Below are positions 34,921-43,744 of a stretch of DNA of 64,000 nucleotides, one piece after another (positions within the stretch are counted from its first letter, which is position 1; the number at the start of each line of letters is the position of its first letter). Where the stretch lies: the NCBI RefSeq assembly GCF_016785085.1, contig NZ_JAENHO010000005.1, forward strand, positions 186,001 through 250,000, in the 5' to 3' direction. Below the pieces are notes generated by a model. The model worked only from the letters and a program-made list of their open reading frames with translations. It was not told the origin of the DNA and made no database searches. Made by a program: the position numbers and the translations under genes. Origin of the DNA: Paractinoplanes lichenicola. GTDB lineage: Bacteria; Actinomycetota; Actinomycetes; Mycobacteriales; Micromonosporaceae.

Positions 34921-35474
34921 GTGCGGGCGCGGATGCTGTCGAGCACCGCTTCGGCCGCCCACGCGGCGGCGTCGGCGATGTCGCGCCGATCCATGCCGAA
35001 CTCGCGGCGGAACGTCACCCACGTCCCGGCGGAGTCGAGGTGCGACAGCGCCGCGATGACCGCCGTGCGCCGCGCCGGGTCAAGCGCAGGAACCTCGGCG
35101 TCCAGCAGCCGCTCGAGGTGTGCCCGGCCGGGCGAGGGCGCCGCGCCGCTCACGCCGCGCATGGCCGTCTCGGCGACGACGTGCGCGAGCTCCGGCCGCT
35201 CGTCGTACCGCTGCATCGCGTCGCGGATCGCGAGGGGGATGTCAAAGATCGAATGCGACTCCTCGCGGGTGAACAGCGTCGCCTCGATCCACGCCGCGGT
35301 CGCCAGCAGCAGGTCGACGCGGGTGGGATAGTTGCGGAACACCGTGCGCTCGGCGATGCCGGCGCGGCGCGCGATGACCCGGTACGACACGTCGTCGCTG
35401 CCGACCTCCTCGATCAGCTCGGCGTAGGCGGCGAGGATGGCCGTCTGCGTGCCGCTCAGCTCCGGGACGGTCAC
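34917..35474 (-). CDS. TetR-family regulator (second of a coupled pair)
   Basis: The 185-residue protein has a TetR helix-turn-helix (ILAAYAELIEEVGSDDVSYR, then VIARRAGIAERTVFRNYPTR) and a helical ligand domain. Its GTG overlaps the stop of the upstream TetR gene by four bases (GTGA), so the two are translationally coupled. The two proteins share layout and several positions (ISERTIYRQYPTR in the other), so they probably arose by duplication and may form heterodimers. They sit at the end of the permease/urea-transporter block. Confidence 0.85.
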   Translation of the reverse strand: MTVPELSGTQTAILAAYAELIEEVGSDDVSYRVIARRAGIAERTVFRNYPTRVDLLLATAAWIEATLFTREESHSIFDIPLAIRDAMQRYDERPELAHVVAETAMRGVSGAAPSPGRAHLERLLDAEVPALDPARRTAVIAALSHLDSAGTWVTFRREFGMDRRDIADAAAWAAEAVLDSIRART

Positions 35475-36037
35475 GCTTCCGCCCACGCCGGGTCGGGGAT
35501 CTTGGCCAGCACGGTGTCGACGGCGCGGTCGAACGCGTCGCAGATGTCGCCGGCGTCCAGGTCGAAGCCCGTGCGCAGGCGCGCCCAGAACATCGCCGAC
35601 GAGAAGTAGCGCAGGGACGCCGCGACCCGCCGCCGGTCCCGCCGGTTGAGCGCCGGCGCCGCCACGTCGAGCATCGCCTCGATCGCCCGGGTGATGTAGG
35701 CCGGCTCGGTGTCGATCGTCGGCGAGATCGCGGACGCCCGGGCGCCGACGTACGCGTACGCGGGCAACGTGTCGAACGCCCGGAAGCGCTCGTGCACGGC
35801 GGCGCGGAAGTCGGCCACGGTCACGAACGGCGGCAGCGGGAAACGGGTCTGCTCGATCCAGTTCGAGAGCGCGGCGAGCAGGTGCGCGCGCGTGGGGTAC
35901 TGGCGGTAGATCGTGCGCTCCGAGATGCCGACCTCGTCGGCGAGGGCACGATAGGAGATGTCGTCGAACATGCGCTCGCGCAGCAGCACCGCGGCGCTCG
36001 CGAGAATGGCGGTCGCGGTGTCGACCGGCTCGTCCAT
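35471..36037 (-). CDS. TetR-family regulator (first of a coupled pair)
   Basis: The 188-residue protein has the helix-turn-helix ILASAAVLLRERMFDDISYR followed by ALADEVGISERTIYRQYPTR, and a C-terminal ligand domain with aromatic residues (YAYVGARASAI, SLRYFSSAMFWARL). ATG at 36037 overlaps the permease stop as TGATG; a GTG one codon earlier is also possible. Coupling to the permease and the second TetR suggests it senses the permease substrate, perhaps a nucleobase, hydantoin or urea-related compound. Confidence 0.85.
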   Translation of the reverse strand: MDEPVDTATAILASAAVLLRERMFDDISYRALADEVGISERTIYRQYPTRAHLLAALSNWIEQTRFPLPPFVTVADFRAAVHERFRAFDTLPAYAYVGARASAISPTIDTEPAYITRAIEAMLDVAAPALNRRDRRRVAASLRYFSSAMFWARLRTGFDLDAGDICDAFDRAVDTVLAKIPDPAWAEA

Positions 36038-37713
36038 CACGTTCCCCTCTTCCGGGCGGTCGCCCAGCGCGGGGGCCCGGTGACTTCCGGCGGGAGCACG
36101 TAGCGGTCGGAATCGTCGAGTGTGAGTGCCAGCGACGAGACGTACTGCACCTGGCCGTGCGGCCCTCTCTCAGCCGAGGCCAGCATATCCGGCCGCTCGA
36201 ACGTGTAGCCGGTGACATGACAGCGGAGTCGCTCGCCCGAGGGGTTGCCGTCCTCGTCGAACCGGGGGGAGTCGATGCCGTCGGAGCGGCGGCGCAGGTA
36301 GTAGCGCCCCCGCGTGGCGACGGCCATGACCGGCGTGGCCACGACGGCGACGCCGATCGCGATGAGCACCGAGAACGGCTTGACGGCGGCGCCGAGCAGC
36401 CCGGCGAACGCGAGCAGCGACAGCACCGAGGCGAGCCCGACCGACACGGGCCCCACCGGGTTCCAGTCGTGCAGCATGCCGCGCCGGAACTCGGGGTAGC
36501 GCGGCGAGATGCGCAGCACCCACTTGTTGATGGCGATGTCGGTGGCGATCGTCACGAGCCACGCCATGACGACGTTCGCGTACAGGCTCAGCACGAAGGT
36601 GATCAGGGTGAAGACGTCCAGCATCATCAACACGTACGCGATCACGAGGTTGAACAGCACGAAGATCGTACGGCCGGGGTAGTGCTTGGCCACCCGGGTG
36701 AAGACGTTCGACCACGCCAGCGAGCCCGAATAGGCGTTCGTGACGTTGATCTTCACCTGCGCGACCACGATGAGCACGACGGCGAGGATGATCGCGAGCC
36801 AGTCGGGGATCAGGGTCTGATACATCCCGACGAACTGCTTCACCGGTTCGGCCGCGCGGTCCCCGAGCGCGGGTTCGACTCTCACCAGCAGGTAGACGGC
36901 GAGGAACACCCCGATCACCTGCTTGGTGCCGCTGAAGACGACCCAGCCCGGGCCGGAGAACACGAACGACGTCCACCACGAGCGGGCGTTCGACCGCGTA
37001 CGCGGCGGCATGGCGCGGAGGTAGTCGATCTGCTCCGCCAGCTGCGGCGTGAGGGCGAAGCACACGGCCGCGCTCGAGACCACGGCGCCGAAGCTGACCG
37101 AGCCGTCGGAGTCGCCGGTGAACGACGTGAAGGCGCGCACCGACTCGGGGTCGGAGACGAGGATCCACAGCAGCGGCAGCAGGGCCAGGGCGAGCCACAG
37201 GGGTGTGGTCCAGAACTGCAGGCGCTCCAGCGCACGCATGCCGTAGATGACGATCGGGATCACGACGACGGTCGAGATGAGGTAGCCGAGCCACAGCGGC
37301 AGCTCCGTCGCCACCTGCAGCCCCTGCGCCATGATGGCGCCCTCCAGGGCGAAGAAGATGCAGGTGAAGCCGGCGAAGATCACGGTCGTGATCACCGAGC
37401 CGTAGTAGCCGAATCCCGAGCCGCGGGCGATGAGGTCGAGGTCGAGGTTGTAGCGGGCGGCGTAGTAGGCGACGGGCACGCCCACGACGAGGATGATGAC
37501 CGACGCGAACAGGATGCCGAGCACGGCGTTGCCGGTGCCGTGGTCGATGCCGATGCTCGCGCCGATCGAGAAGTCGGCGAGGAAGGCGATGGACCCGAGG
37601 GCGGTCGCCCCGACGGACGCCGCACTCCAGCGCCGGAAGGTGCGCGGCACATAGCGGAAGGCGTAGTCCTCGAGACTGTCCTCCGCGGCCGCGCGTGCGT
37701 TGTCCGTCGACAT
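36037..37713 (-). CDS. NCS1-family cytosine/purine/hydantoin-type permease
   Basis: The 558-residue transporter has about 12 transmembrane helices and the NCS1 pattern. The N-terminal part is YVPRTFRRWSAASVGATALG and GTGNAVLGILFASVIILVVGVPVAYYAARY; helix 3 is LIARGSGFGYYGS, and KINVTNAYSGSLAWSN lies further on. Relatives carry cytosine, allantoin, hydantoins or uracil. A hydrophilic C-terminal tail of about 90 residues is longer than usual. It lies 56 bases downstream of urtE on the same strand, so it probably belongs to the urea-transporter operon and would supply nitrogen-rich compounds. Confidence 0.85.
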   Translation of the reverse strand: MSTDNARAAAEDSLEDYAFRYVPRTFRRWSAASVGATALGSIAFLADFSIGASIGIDHGTGNAVLGILFASVIILVVGVPVAYYAARYNLDLDLIARGSGFGYYGSVITTVIFAGFTCIFFALEGAIMAQGLQVATELPLWLGYLISTVVVIPIVIYGMRALERLQFWTTPLWLALALLPLLWILVSDPESVRAFTSFTGDSDGSVSFGAVVSSAAVCFALTPQLAEQIDYLRAMPPRTRSNARSWWTSFVFSGPGWVVFSGTKQVIGVFLAVYLLVRVEPALGDRAAEPVKQFVGMYQTLIPDWLAIILAVVLIVVAQVKINVTNAYSGSLAWSNVFTRVAKHYPGRTIFVLFNLVIAYVLMMLDVFTLITFVLSLYANVVMAWLVTIATDIAINKWVLRISPRYPEFRRGMLHDWNPVGPVSVGLASVLSLLAFAGLLGAAVKPFSVLIAIGVAVVATPVMAVATRGRYYLRRRSDGIDSPRFDEDGNPSGERLRCHVTGYTFERPDMLASAERGPHGQVQYVSSLALTLDDSDRYVLPPEVTGPPRWATARKRGT

Positions 37714-37769
37714 AGGGCATCGTCGCCGTCCGGTGTTACGACGGCATTGCGGGCGTGGGTCACGGCGGC

Positions 37770-38453
37770 TCAGATCGCCATGGCGGCTCGCACGCTGGGG
37801 GTGGCGGCCGAACCGCCCTCGCCGGTCTGCGCGACGAAGCCCGAGGCGAGCACGACGTAGTGCTCGGCGGCCTCGAGGGCGAAGCCGATGTGCTGCTCGA
37901 CGAGCAGCACGTGGATGCCCTCGCCGGCCAGCTGCATGATGGTGTGCTCGATCTCGGCGACGATCGTGGGCTGGATGCCCTCGGTCGGCTCGTCGAGGAT
38001 GAGCAGCTTGGGCTCGGTGATGAGGGCGCGGGCGATCGCGAGCTGCTGGCGCTGCCCGCCCGAGAGCAGGCCCGCCTTGCGGGTGGCGAACTTCTCCAGG
38101 GCGGGGAAGCGGGCCAGCTGCGCGTCGATCAGGGCCTTGCCGCGCCGGCGCCCGTCGGCCACGAGCTGCAGATTCTCCATGGTCGTGAGCTGGCCGAACG
38201 CCTGCTGACCCTGCGGCACGTAGGCCATGCCGCGGGCGACGCGCTGGTGGGGAGCGAGCGACGCGATGTTCTCGCCGTCGAACACCACGCGGCCCCTCGA
38301 CGGCTTGATGAGGCCGATCGCGAGACGCAGCAGGGTCGTCTTGCCGGCGCCGTTGTGGCCCAGCACGGCCACCACCTTGCCGGTCGGCACCGTCACGCCG
38401 TGCAGCACCTGCGTGCGTCCGTAGCCCGCCTCGATATCGGTGAGCTCGAGCAT
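37770..38453 (-). CDS. urtE: Urea ABC transporter ATP-binding protein UrtE
   Basis: The 227-residue ATPase has Walker A LGHNGAGKTTLLRLA, Q-loop YVPQGQQAFGQL, ABC signature GLLSGGQRQQLAIARAL, Walker B LLILDEPTEGIQP and H-loop LLVEQHI. The EGIQP stretch after Walker B is characteristic of UrtE/LivF proteins, and the QAFGQLTTMENL region fits UrtE. It is one of two ATPases of the transporter, two bases apart from urtD. Specificity for urea is inferred from the full five-gene order. Confidence 0.88.
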   Translation of the reverse strand: MLELTDIEAGYGRTQVLHGVTVPTGKVVAVLGHNGAGKTTLLRLAIGLIKPSRGRVVFDGENIASLAPHQRVARGMAYVPQGQQAFGQLTTMENLQLVADGRRRGKALIDAQLARFPALEKFATRKAGLLSGGQRQQLAIARALITEPKLLILDEPTEGIQPTIVAEIEHTIMQLAGEGIHVLLVEQHIGFALEAAEHYVVLASGFVAQTGEGGSAATPSVRAAMAI

Positions 38454-38454
38454 G

Positions 38455-39231
38455 TCAGTCCTCCCTTTCGAGCACGACTGCCATGGCGGCAGTGGTGGCG
38501 GCGCCCGCGGTGCCGAGGTAGACCTCCTGCACCTTCGGATCGGCCTGCACCTCGGCCACCGTGCCCTGCGAGAGCACCTGGCCCTGGTGCAGCACCGTCA
38601 CCCGCGTGGCGAAGCGGCGCATGAAGTCCATGTCGTGCTCGACCACGAGCACGATGCGCTTGGCCGCGATGCGTTGGAGCAGCTCGCCGGTCGCGGTGCG
38701 CTCGTCCTGGCTCATGCCGGCGACGGGCTCGTCGAGCAGCAGCACCCGCGCGTCCTGCACGAGCAGCATCGCGATCTCCAGCCACTGCTTCTGGCCGTGC
38801 GACAGGATGCCGGCGGGCGTGGCGAGCTCGCCGGTGAGGCCGGTCTCCGCCAGCGCGTGCTCGATCGACGCCCCGACGCCACGCCGGGCCCGCAGCAGCG
38901 AGGCCGAACGGCGGTGGCGTCCGGCGGCGATGTCGAGGTTCTGCAGCACGGTGAGCTCGTCGAAGACGCTCGCGGTCTGGAACGTGCGGCCGACCCCGAG
39001 CCGGACGATCTTGTGGACCGGGCGGCCGAGCAACTCCTGGTCGCCGAGCCGCGCCGAGCCGGTGCCCCTGGTCAGCCCCGTGATGGCGTCGATGCAGGTC
39101 GTCTTGCCGGCGCCGTTCGGGCCGATGAGGAACCGGACCTCGCCGGGGTGCGCGTCGAAGGAGACGCCCCCGACCGCGACGAAGCCCGAGAACTCGACAT
39201 GCAGATCCGTGACAACGAGTGCGTCGGTCAC
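38455..39231 (-). CDS. urtD: Urea ABC transporter ATP-binding protein UrtD
   Basis: The 258-residue ATPase has Walker A LIGPNGAGKTTCIDAITG, signature GILSHGQKQWLEIAMLLVQD and Walker B VLLLDEPVAGMSQDE. The SHGQKQWLEI form of the signature, with GRTFQTASVFDELTVLQN, is typical of UrtD rather than LivG. The start overlaps urtC's end by four bases. It works with UrtE to energise urea import. Confidence 0.9.
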   Translation of the reverse strand: MTDALVVTDLHVEFSGFVAVGGVSFDAHPGEVRFLIGPNGAGKTTCIDAITGLTRGTGSARLGDQELLGRPVHKIVRLGVGRTFQTASVFDELTVLQNLDIAAGRHRRSASLLRARRGVGASIEHALAETGLTGELATPAGILSHGQKQWLEIAMLLVQDARVLLLDEPVAGMSQDERTATGELLQRIAAKRIVLVVEHDMDFMRRFATRVTVLHQGQVLSQGTVAEVQADPKVQEVYLGTAGAATTAAMAVVLERED

Positions 39232-40340
39232 GATCGCACCTCTTCCAGCTGTGCGGGGGCGATCGCCGGGGCGGGCCGCTCGGCCGGGCTCCGGCGCGCC
39301 CGCCTCATCAACTTGGCCGGCAGCGACGACAGCCCGTTCGGCAGGAAGAGGATGACGACGACGAACAGCAGACCGAGCAGGTAGGTCCAGCCGTCGGGCC
39401 AGGTCGAGCCGAGGCTCGACTGTCCCCAGCCGACCGCCATCGCGCCGAGTGCGGGGCCGAAGAGCGACGCGCGGCCACCCAGGGCGACGCCCGCGATCAT
39501 GAGGATCGAGGCGGCGGCGCCGATCTCGGCCGGGGTGATGATGCCGACGATGGGCACGAACATCGCTCCGCCGATGCTGGCCATCAGCGCCGAGACGACG
39601 AAGGCGACGAGCTTGACGTTGGCCGGGTCGTAGCCGAGGAAGCGCACCCGTTCCTCGGCGTCCCGGGTGGCGACCAGCAGCTCACCGAAGCGGCTGCGAT
39701 AGAGCTGCCACACCGCGAGCAGGCACACGATGAGCAGCGCGGCCGCGATGAGGTAGACCATCAGCCGGTTCGCCGGGTCGTTGAGCACGAAACCGAAGAA
39801 GTACTTGAAGTCGCTGAGCCCGGTGTCGCCGCCGGTCTCGCGGATCGTGGAGCTGATCAGCGTGGCCAGCGCGACGGCGAGCGCCTGCGTCAGGATCGCG
39901 AAGTACGCACCCTTCACCCGGCGCTTGAACAGCGCGTAGCCGAGGGCGCCGGCCACGACCACCGGCAGCAGCACGATCGCCAGCAGGGTGAACCCCGCAC
40001 TGCGGAACGGCTCCCAGAACACCGGCAGCGGCGCGAGCGGATCGTAGAGCACCATGAACCCGGGGACCCGGTCACCGGCGGTCTCCAGGGTGAGGTGCAT
40101 GGCCATCGCGTAGGCGCCGAGGGCGAAGAACACCCCCTGCCCCATGGCCAGCATCCCGCCCCGGCCCCAGGCCAGGCCGATGCCGACGGCGGCGATGGCC
40201 CAGCAGCAGTATTTGCCGAGGTTGTTGAGCCAGTGATCGGTGAGCACGAGGGGAGCGATCGCGAGGAGCAGGACGGCGAACACCGCGATGCCGCCGAGGG
40301 AGAACCATGGCTTCAGCCCGGTCGTACGAGGTTTGGTCAT
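39228..40340 (-). CDS. urtC: Urea ABC transporter permease UrtC
   Basis: The 370-residue permease has about nine hydrophobic helices. Typical UrtC segments are YCCWAIAAVGIGLAWGRGGM followed by LAMGQGVFFALGAYAMAMHL, and later LSDFKYFFGFVLNDP. LivM-family homology is evident in RFLGYDPANVKLVAFVVSA. It overlaps both neighbours by four bases, giving tight coupling in the urtABCDE transcript. Confidence 0.9.
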   Translation of the reverse strand: MTKPRTTGLKPWFSLGGIAVFAVLLLAIAPLVLTDHWLNNLGKYCCWAIAAVGIGLAWGRGGMLAMGQGVFFALGAYAMAMHLTLETAGDRVPGFMVLYDPLAPLPVFWEPFRSAGFTLLAIVLLPVVVAGALGYALFKRRVKGAYFAILTQALAVALATLISSTIRETGGDTGLSDFKYFFGFVLNDPANRLMVYLIAAALLIVCLLAVWQLYRSRFGELLVATRDAEERVRFLGYDPANVKLVAFVVSALMASIGGAMFVPIVGIITPAEIGAAASILMIAGVALGGRASLFGPALGAMAVGWGQSSLGSTWPDGWTYLLGLLFVVVILFLPNGLSSLPAKLMRRARRSPAERPAPAIAPAQLEEVRS

Positions 40341-41221
40341 GCCAGACTCCTGGTTCGCACCGTGAACAGGCCCTGCGGGCGCAGTTGCAGGAAGACGATC
40401 ACGAGGATGAAGGCGAGCACCTGCGCCAGGCTGCCGGTCGTCCAGTAGGCGAAGAACGCGAGGGCGACGCCCACCGCCCAGGCGGCGACGATGGTGCCCT
40501 TGAGCTGGCCGATGCCACCGGCGGCGACGACGAGGAAGGCCGGGATGATGTATTGCGCGCCCATCTGCGAGTTCGTGCCGCCGATGAGCGACGCGGCCAC
40601 GCCGGCCACCCCGGCCAGGCCCGACCCGACGAAGAAGGTGAGGCGGTCGATGCCGCGGGTGGAAATGCCCGTGGTCTCGGCGAGGTCCCGGTTGGCGACG
40701 GTCGCCCGGATGCGGCGGCCGAACGGGGTGTACTTGAGCCAGGCCGACAGCGCGGCGACGCAGACGGTCGCGAGCAGGATGGTGAACAGCTGCCGCAGCG
40801 GCCAGCCGTAGCCGAGGACGGTCAGCTGCCCGTCGAGCCAGCCGGGCTTCTCCACCGGCACGCCCTGGGACGGGAAGATCTGCAATGCCGCCTGCTGCAG
40901 GATCAGGCCGACGCCGACCGTGACGAGCAGGGTGTCGAGGGGCCGGCGGTACATCCAGCGGATGATGGTGACCTCCAGCAGGAGGCCGAACAGGCCGGCG
41001 ACGACGAAGGCGACCGGCAGCGCGACCGGGATCGACAGGTTGCTGGCCGTGATGACCTGCTGGACGAGGTAGGCGGCGAAGGCGCCGATCATGAGGAACT
41101 CGCCGTGGGCCATGTTGATCACGCCCATCTGGCCGAAGGTGAGCGAGAGGCCCAGCGCGGCGAGCAGGAGCAGCGCGCCTTGGGCGCTGCCGTTCAGCAG
41201 TGGTGCGATCAGTGCGTCCAC
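40337..41221 (-). CDS. urtB: Urea ABC transporter permease UrtB
   Basis: The 294-residue permease of the LivH/UrtB family has eight or so helices. Recognisable are ALGLSLTFGQMGVINMAHGE, RRPLDTLLVTVGVGLILQQ, RDLAETTGISTRGIDRLTFFVGSG and GGIGQLKGTIVAAWAVG. UrtB usually also has a long N-terminal extension in proteobacteria, absent here as in many actinobacteria. Six bases separate it from urtA and it overlaps urtC. Confidence 0.9.
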   Translation of the reverse strand: MDALIAPLLNGSAQGALLLLAALGLSLTFGQMGVINMAHGEFLMIGAFAAYLVQQVITASNLSIPVALPVAFVVAGLFGLLLEVTIIRWMYRRPLDTLLVTVGVGLILQQAALQIFPSQGVPVEKPGWLDGQLTVLGYGWPLRQLFTILLATVCVAALSAWLKYTPFGRRIRATVANRDLAETTGISTRGIDRLTFFVGSGLAGVAGVAASLIGGTNSQMGAQYIIPAFLVVAAGGIGQLKGTIVAAWAVGVALAFFAYWTTGSLAQVLAFILVIVFLQLRPQGLFTVRTRSLA

Positions 41222-41227
41222 GTGCGA

Positions 41228-42523
41228 TCAGCCCGCCGCGTCAGTGAGCTGCTTGCGGATGTCGGCCGGGAACCAGTCGTAGCCCTCGAGGTAGGGGTCG
41301 GGCTCGATGAACGCGTCGGAGGCCCAGACGATGTCGAACTGGTTGCTGGAGTTGATTTTGCCGATGTGCCCCGGCTTGGCGATGTGGTGGTTGTCGCCGT
41401 CGAGCGTGACCTTGCCCTCCGGCGCGTCGAACGTGATGGGCTTCGCCTTCGCCGCGGCGTTGACCGCGTCCACATCGAACGAGCCGGCCGCCTCGACGAG
41501 CGCCTTGTACAGGTACATCGAGATGTAGGCGGCCTCCATCGGGTCGGAGGTGACACCGCTGCTGTTGGGGTAGGCCTTCCAGCTCTCGATGAACTTCGGG
41601 TTGGTGCCGGTCTTCAGTGACTGGAAGTAGTTCCAGGACGCGTACTGCCCGGTGACCTCGTGGCCCATCGCCGGCGCCTCCTCCTCGGCGATCGACACCG
41701 AGATGATCGGCGTCGTCGCGGCCTTGAGGCCGGCGTCGTAGTACGCCTTGATGAAGCCGACGTTCGACGAGCCGTTGATGGTGTTGAAGATGAAGTCGGG
41801 CTTGGCCGCCACGATCTTCGCCACCTGGCTGGTCCAGTCGTCCTTGTCGAGGGGCACGTACTCCTCGCCGACGATCTGGATGCCGAGCTTGGCCGCGTAC
41901 AGCTTGATGATCGCGTTCGCGGTGCGCGGGAAGACGTAGTCGCTGCCCGCGAGGAACAGCCGCTTCACCCCCTGGGCGGCGAGGAAGTCCATCGCCGGGA
42001 TGATCTGCTGGTTGGTGGTCGCGCCGGTGTAGTAGATGTTCGGCGACGACTCGAGACCCTCGTACTGCACCGGGTAGAAGAAGAGGCCGTTGTTCTTCTC
42101 GACGACCGGCTTCACGGCCTTGCGCGAGGATGAGGTCCAGCCCCCGAAGATCGCGGCGACGCAGTCCTGGGTGAGCAGCTTCTCGGTCTTCTCCGCGAAG
42201 GTCGGCCAGTCGGTGGCGCCGTCCTCCTGGACGTACTCGATCTTCTTGCCGAGGATGCCGCCACCGGCGTTGATCTCGTCGGCGGCCATGTGCAGCACGT
42301 TGGAGACGGTCTTCTCGGAGATCGCCATGCCGCCGGTAAGGGAGTTGAGGAAGCCGAGCTTGACGCTGTCGCCGGACGTGTCGACGCAGCTGGCCGCCGC
42401 GGACGACCCGGCACCGGCCGCTTCGTCACCGGCCCGGGCACCACAACCGGCGAGCAGGGCCATGGTCGTCGCGATGGCACCCGTGGCTACGAGCGCGCGC
42501 TTCCGCTTACTGGTGGAGGACAT
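41228..42523 (-). CDS. urtA: Urea ABC transporter substrate-binding lipoprotein UrtA
   Basis: The 431-residue protein has a lipoprotein signal with lipobox MALLAGC. The mature part is a type I periplasmic-binding fold of the UrtA/FmdD group: VKLGFLNSLTGGMAISEKTV, DWPTFAEKTEKLLTQDCVAA, FGGWTSSSRKAVKPVVEKNN, LFFYPVQYEGLE and NIYYTGATTNQQ. These stretches, including FYPVQYEG, are diagnostic for the urea/short-amide group. The ATG at 42523 is preferred to a longer frame because the lipoprotein signal begins there. First gene of the urt operon; no urease genes are visible in the window. Confidence 0.92.
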   Translation of the reverse strand: MSSTSKRKRALVATGAIATTMALLAGCGARAGDEAAGAGSSAAASCVDTSGDSVKLGFLNSLTGGMAISEKTVSNVLHMAADEINAGGGILGKKIEYVQEDGATDWPTFAEKTEKLLTQDCVAAIFGGWTSSSRKAVKPVVEKNNGLFFYPVQYEGLESSPNIYYTGATTNQQIIPAMDFLAAQGVKRLFLAGSDYVFPRTANAIIKLYAAKLGIQIVGEEYVPLDKDDWTSQVAKIVAAKPDFIFNTINGSSNVGFIKAYYDAGLKAATTPIISVSIAEEEAPAMGHEVTGQYASWNYFQSLKTGTNPKFIESWKAYPNSSGVTSDPMEAAYISMYLYKALVEAAGSFDVDAVNAAAKAKPITFDAPEGKVTLDGDNHHIAKPGHIGKINSSNQFDIVWASDAFIEPDPYLEGYDWFPADIRKQLTDAAG

Positions 42524-42934
42524 AGAGGAGACTCCGTTCCGGCTGCCGCTAGTGAGAGCAGACTGGCCCGGAGTCATTACTTTGACATTTCTCGACTGTT
42601 CCAACTCTGTAGCCGACGAGCCGCCCCGGCGCAGAACTCCTGCATTTACGCGGAGATCAACGGAGCGGCGATGTCAAAGTTCTGCCACCTCCACGAGGAG
42701 TCGCGACGCTCATGGCACGGTTCTGACATGCCGGCAGGCCGGTGAAGTCCCCGGCGAAGCTCGCCGGCAGCGTCGGGGCCAGGGCCGCGCCGAAGAGGGC
42801 GAGCTGGAGGTGGGCCGGGTCTCGGCCGTGCCGCCGATGCGCCGGCGATTCGCGCGCGCTCTGGGGAACTGATCCGCCCAACATAGGGAGCCTTCCCCAT
42901 GTGCCGGGGGCCGCCGATTTCTAGCGTCGATGGC
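42524..42934. other. 410-bp regulatory region upstream of urtA and a methyltransferase gene
   Basis: This divergent intergenic region contains no convincing gene. It holds two exact copies of ACTTTGACAT in opposite orientation at 42579-42588 and 42671-42680. GC content is lower than in the coding regions. Small open frames here have no start signals. Confidence 0.55.
42579..42680. promoter_or_regulatory. Inverted pair of ACTTTGACAT
   Basis: Identical 10-mers face each other with 82 bases between, about 60-150 bases upstream of urtA. TTGACA within each is also a -35-like hexamer. Likely regulator half-sites or divergent promoters, possibly for the TetR pair encoded at the end of the operon. 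Confidence 0.4.
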
Positions 42935-43744
42935 ATGACAGAGCTGATTCTCGAAGGACTCAAGGCCAAGCAGCAGAAGACCTGGGCCAGTGGCGATTAC
43001 GGCGCGGTGGCCACCCTGATCCACCCGATGGCCGAGGAGACGGTGCAGGCGGCCGATCTCACGCCGGGGGCGGAGGTGCTGGACGTGGCGGCCGGCACCG
43101 GCAACGCCGCCCTGGCCGCGGCCCGGTGCGGCTGCCGGGTGACCGCTTCCGACTACGTGCCGGGGCTGCTGGCCCGGGCCCGGGAGCGCGCCGACGCCGA
43201 GCGCCTGCCGCTGACGACCGAGATCGCCGACGCCGAGCATCTGCCGTACGCGGCGGGCCGTTTCGACGCCGTGCTCTCGGTGGTCGGTGCGATGTTCGCC
43301 CCCGACCAGGAGCGCACCGCGGCCGAGCTGACCCGGGTGTGCCGCCGCGGGGGCACGATCGCGATGGCCAACTGGACGCCTGACGGCTTCATCGGCGAGA
43401 TGTTCCGCACCGTGGGCCGCCGGGTCCCGCCGCCGCCCGGCATCCGCGGGCCGGTCGAGTGGGGCAGCGAGGCCCGCGTCCGCGAGCTGTTCGGTGACCG
43501 GGTCACCGACCTGCGCACGGTCCGCCGCGAGTTCGTGTTCCGGTTCACCTCACCCGAGCACTTCGCCGACTATTTCCGCGAGTATTACGGCCCGACGCTC
43601 AAGGCGTTCGAGGCGCTGGGCCCCGACGGCGGCAAGCCGCTCTACGACGACCTGGTCGCCCTGGCCGGCCGTTACAACACGGCGACCGACGGCACGGCCC
43701 GCATCCCGTCGGCCTACCTGCGGATCGTGGCGACCCGGGCCTAA
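42935..43744 (+). CDS. Class I SAM-dependent methyltransferase
   Basis: The 269-residue protein has SAM motif I EVLDVAAGTGNAALAAAR, motif II SDYVPGLLARARERA, ADAEHLPYAAGRFDAVLSV (the post-I Asp) and LTRVCRRGGTIAMANWTPDG. It is a UbiE/Coq5-like small-molecule methyltransferase. The C-terminal third, with FRFTSPEHFADYFREYYGP, probably forms the acceptor lid. The substrate is unknown. Its stop overlaps the SRPBCC gene's stop by four bases in convergent orientation. Confidence 0.85.
   Translation: MTELILEGLKAKQQKTWASGDYGAVATLIHPMAEETVQAADLTPGAEVLDVAAGTGNAALAAARCGCRVTASDYVPGLLARARERADAERLPLTTEIADAEHLPYAAGRFDAVLSVVGAMFAPDQERTAAELTRVCRRGGTIAMANWTPDGFIGEMFRTVGRRVPPPPGIRGPVEWGSEARVRELFGDRVTDLRTVRREFVFRFTSPEHFADYFREYYGPTLKAFEALGPDGGKPLYDDLVALAGRYNTATDGTARIPSAYLRIVATRA

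Noticed and set aside
32308-35022. A 904-codon minus-strand open frame over the LAL regulator
   Set aside because: Antisense shadow of a gene with clear Walker and LuxR motifs; composition is Arg/Gly/Gln-rich nonsense.
37770-39231. Branched-chain amino acid (Liv) transporter instead of urea transporter
   Set aside because: UrtA-specific stretches (FYPVQYEG, FGGWTSSSRKAV) and the SHGQKQWLEI signature in the first ATPase point to urea.
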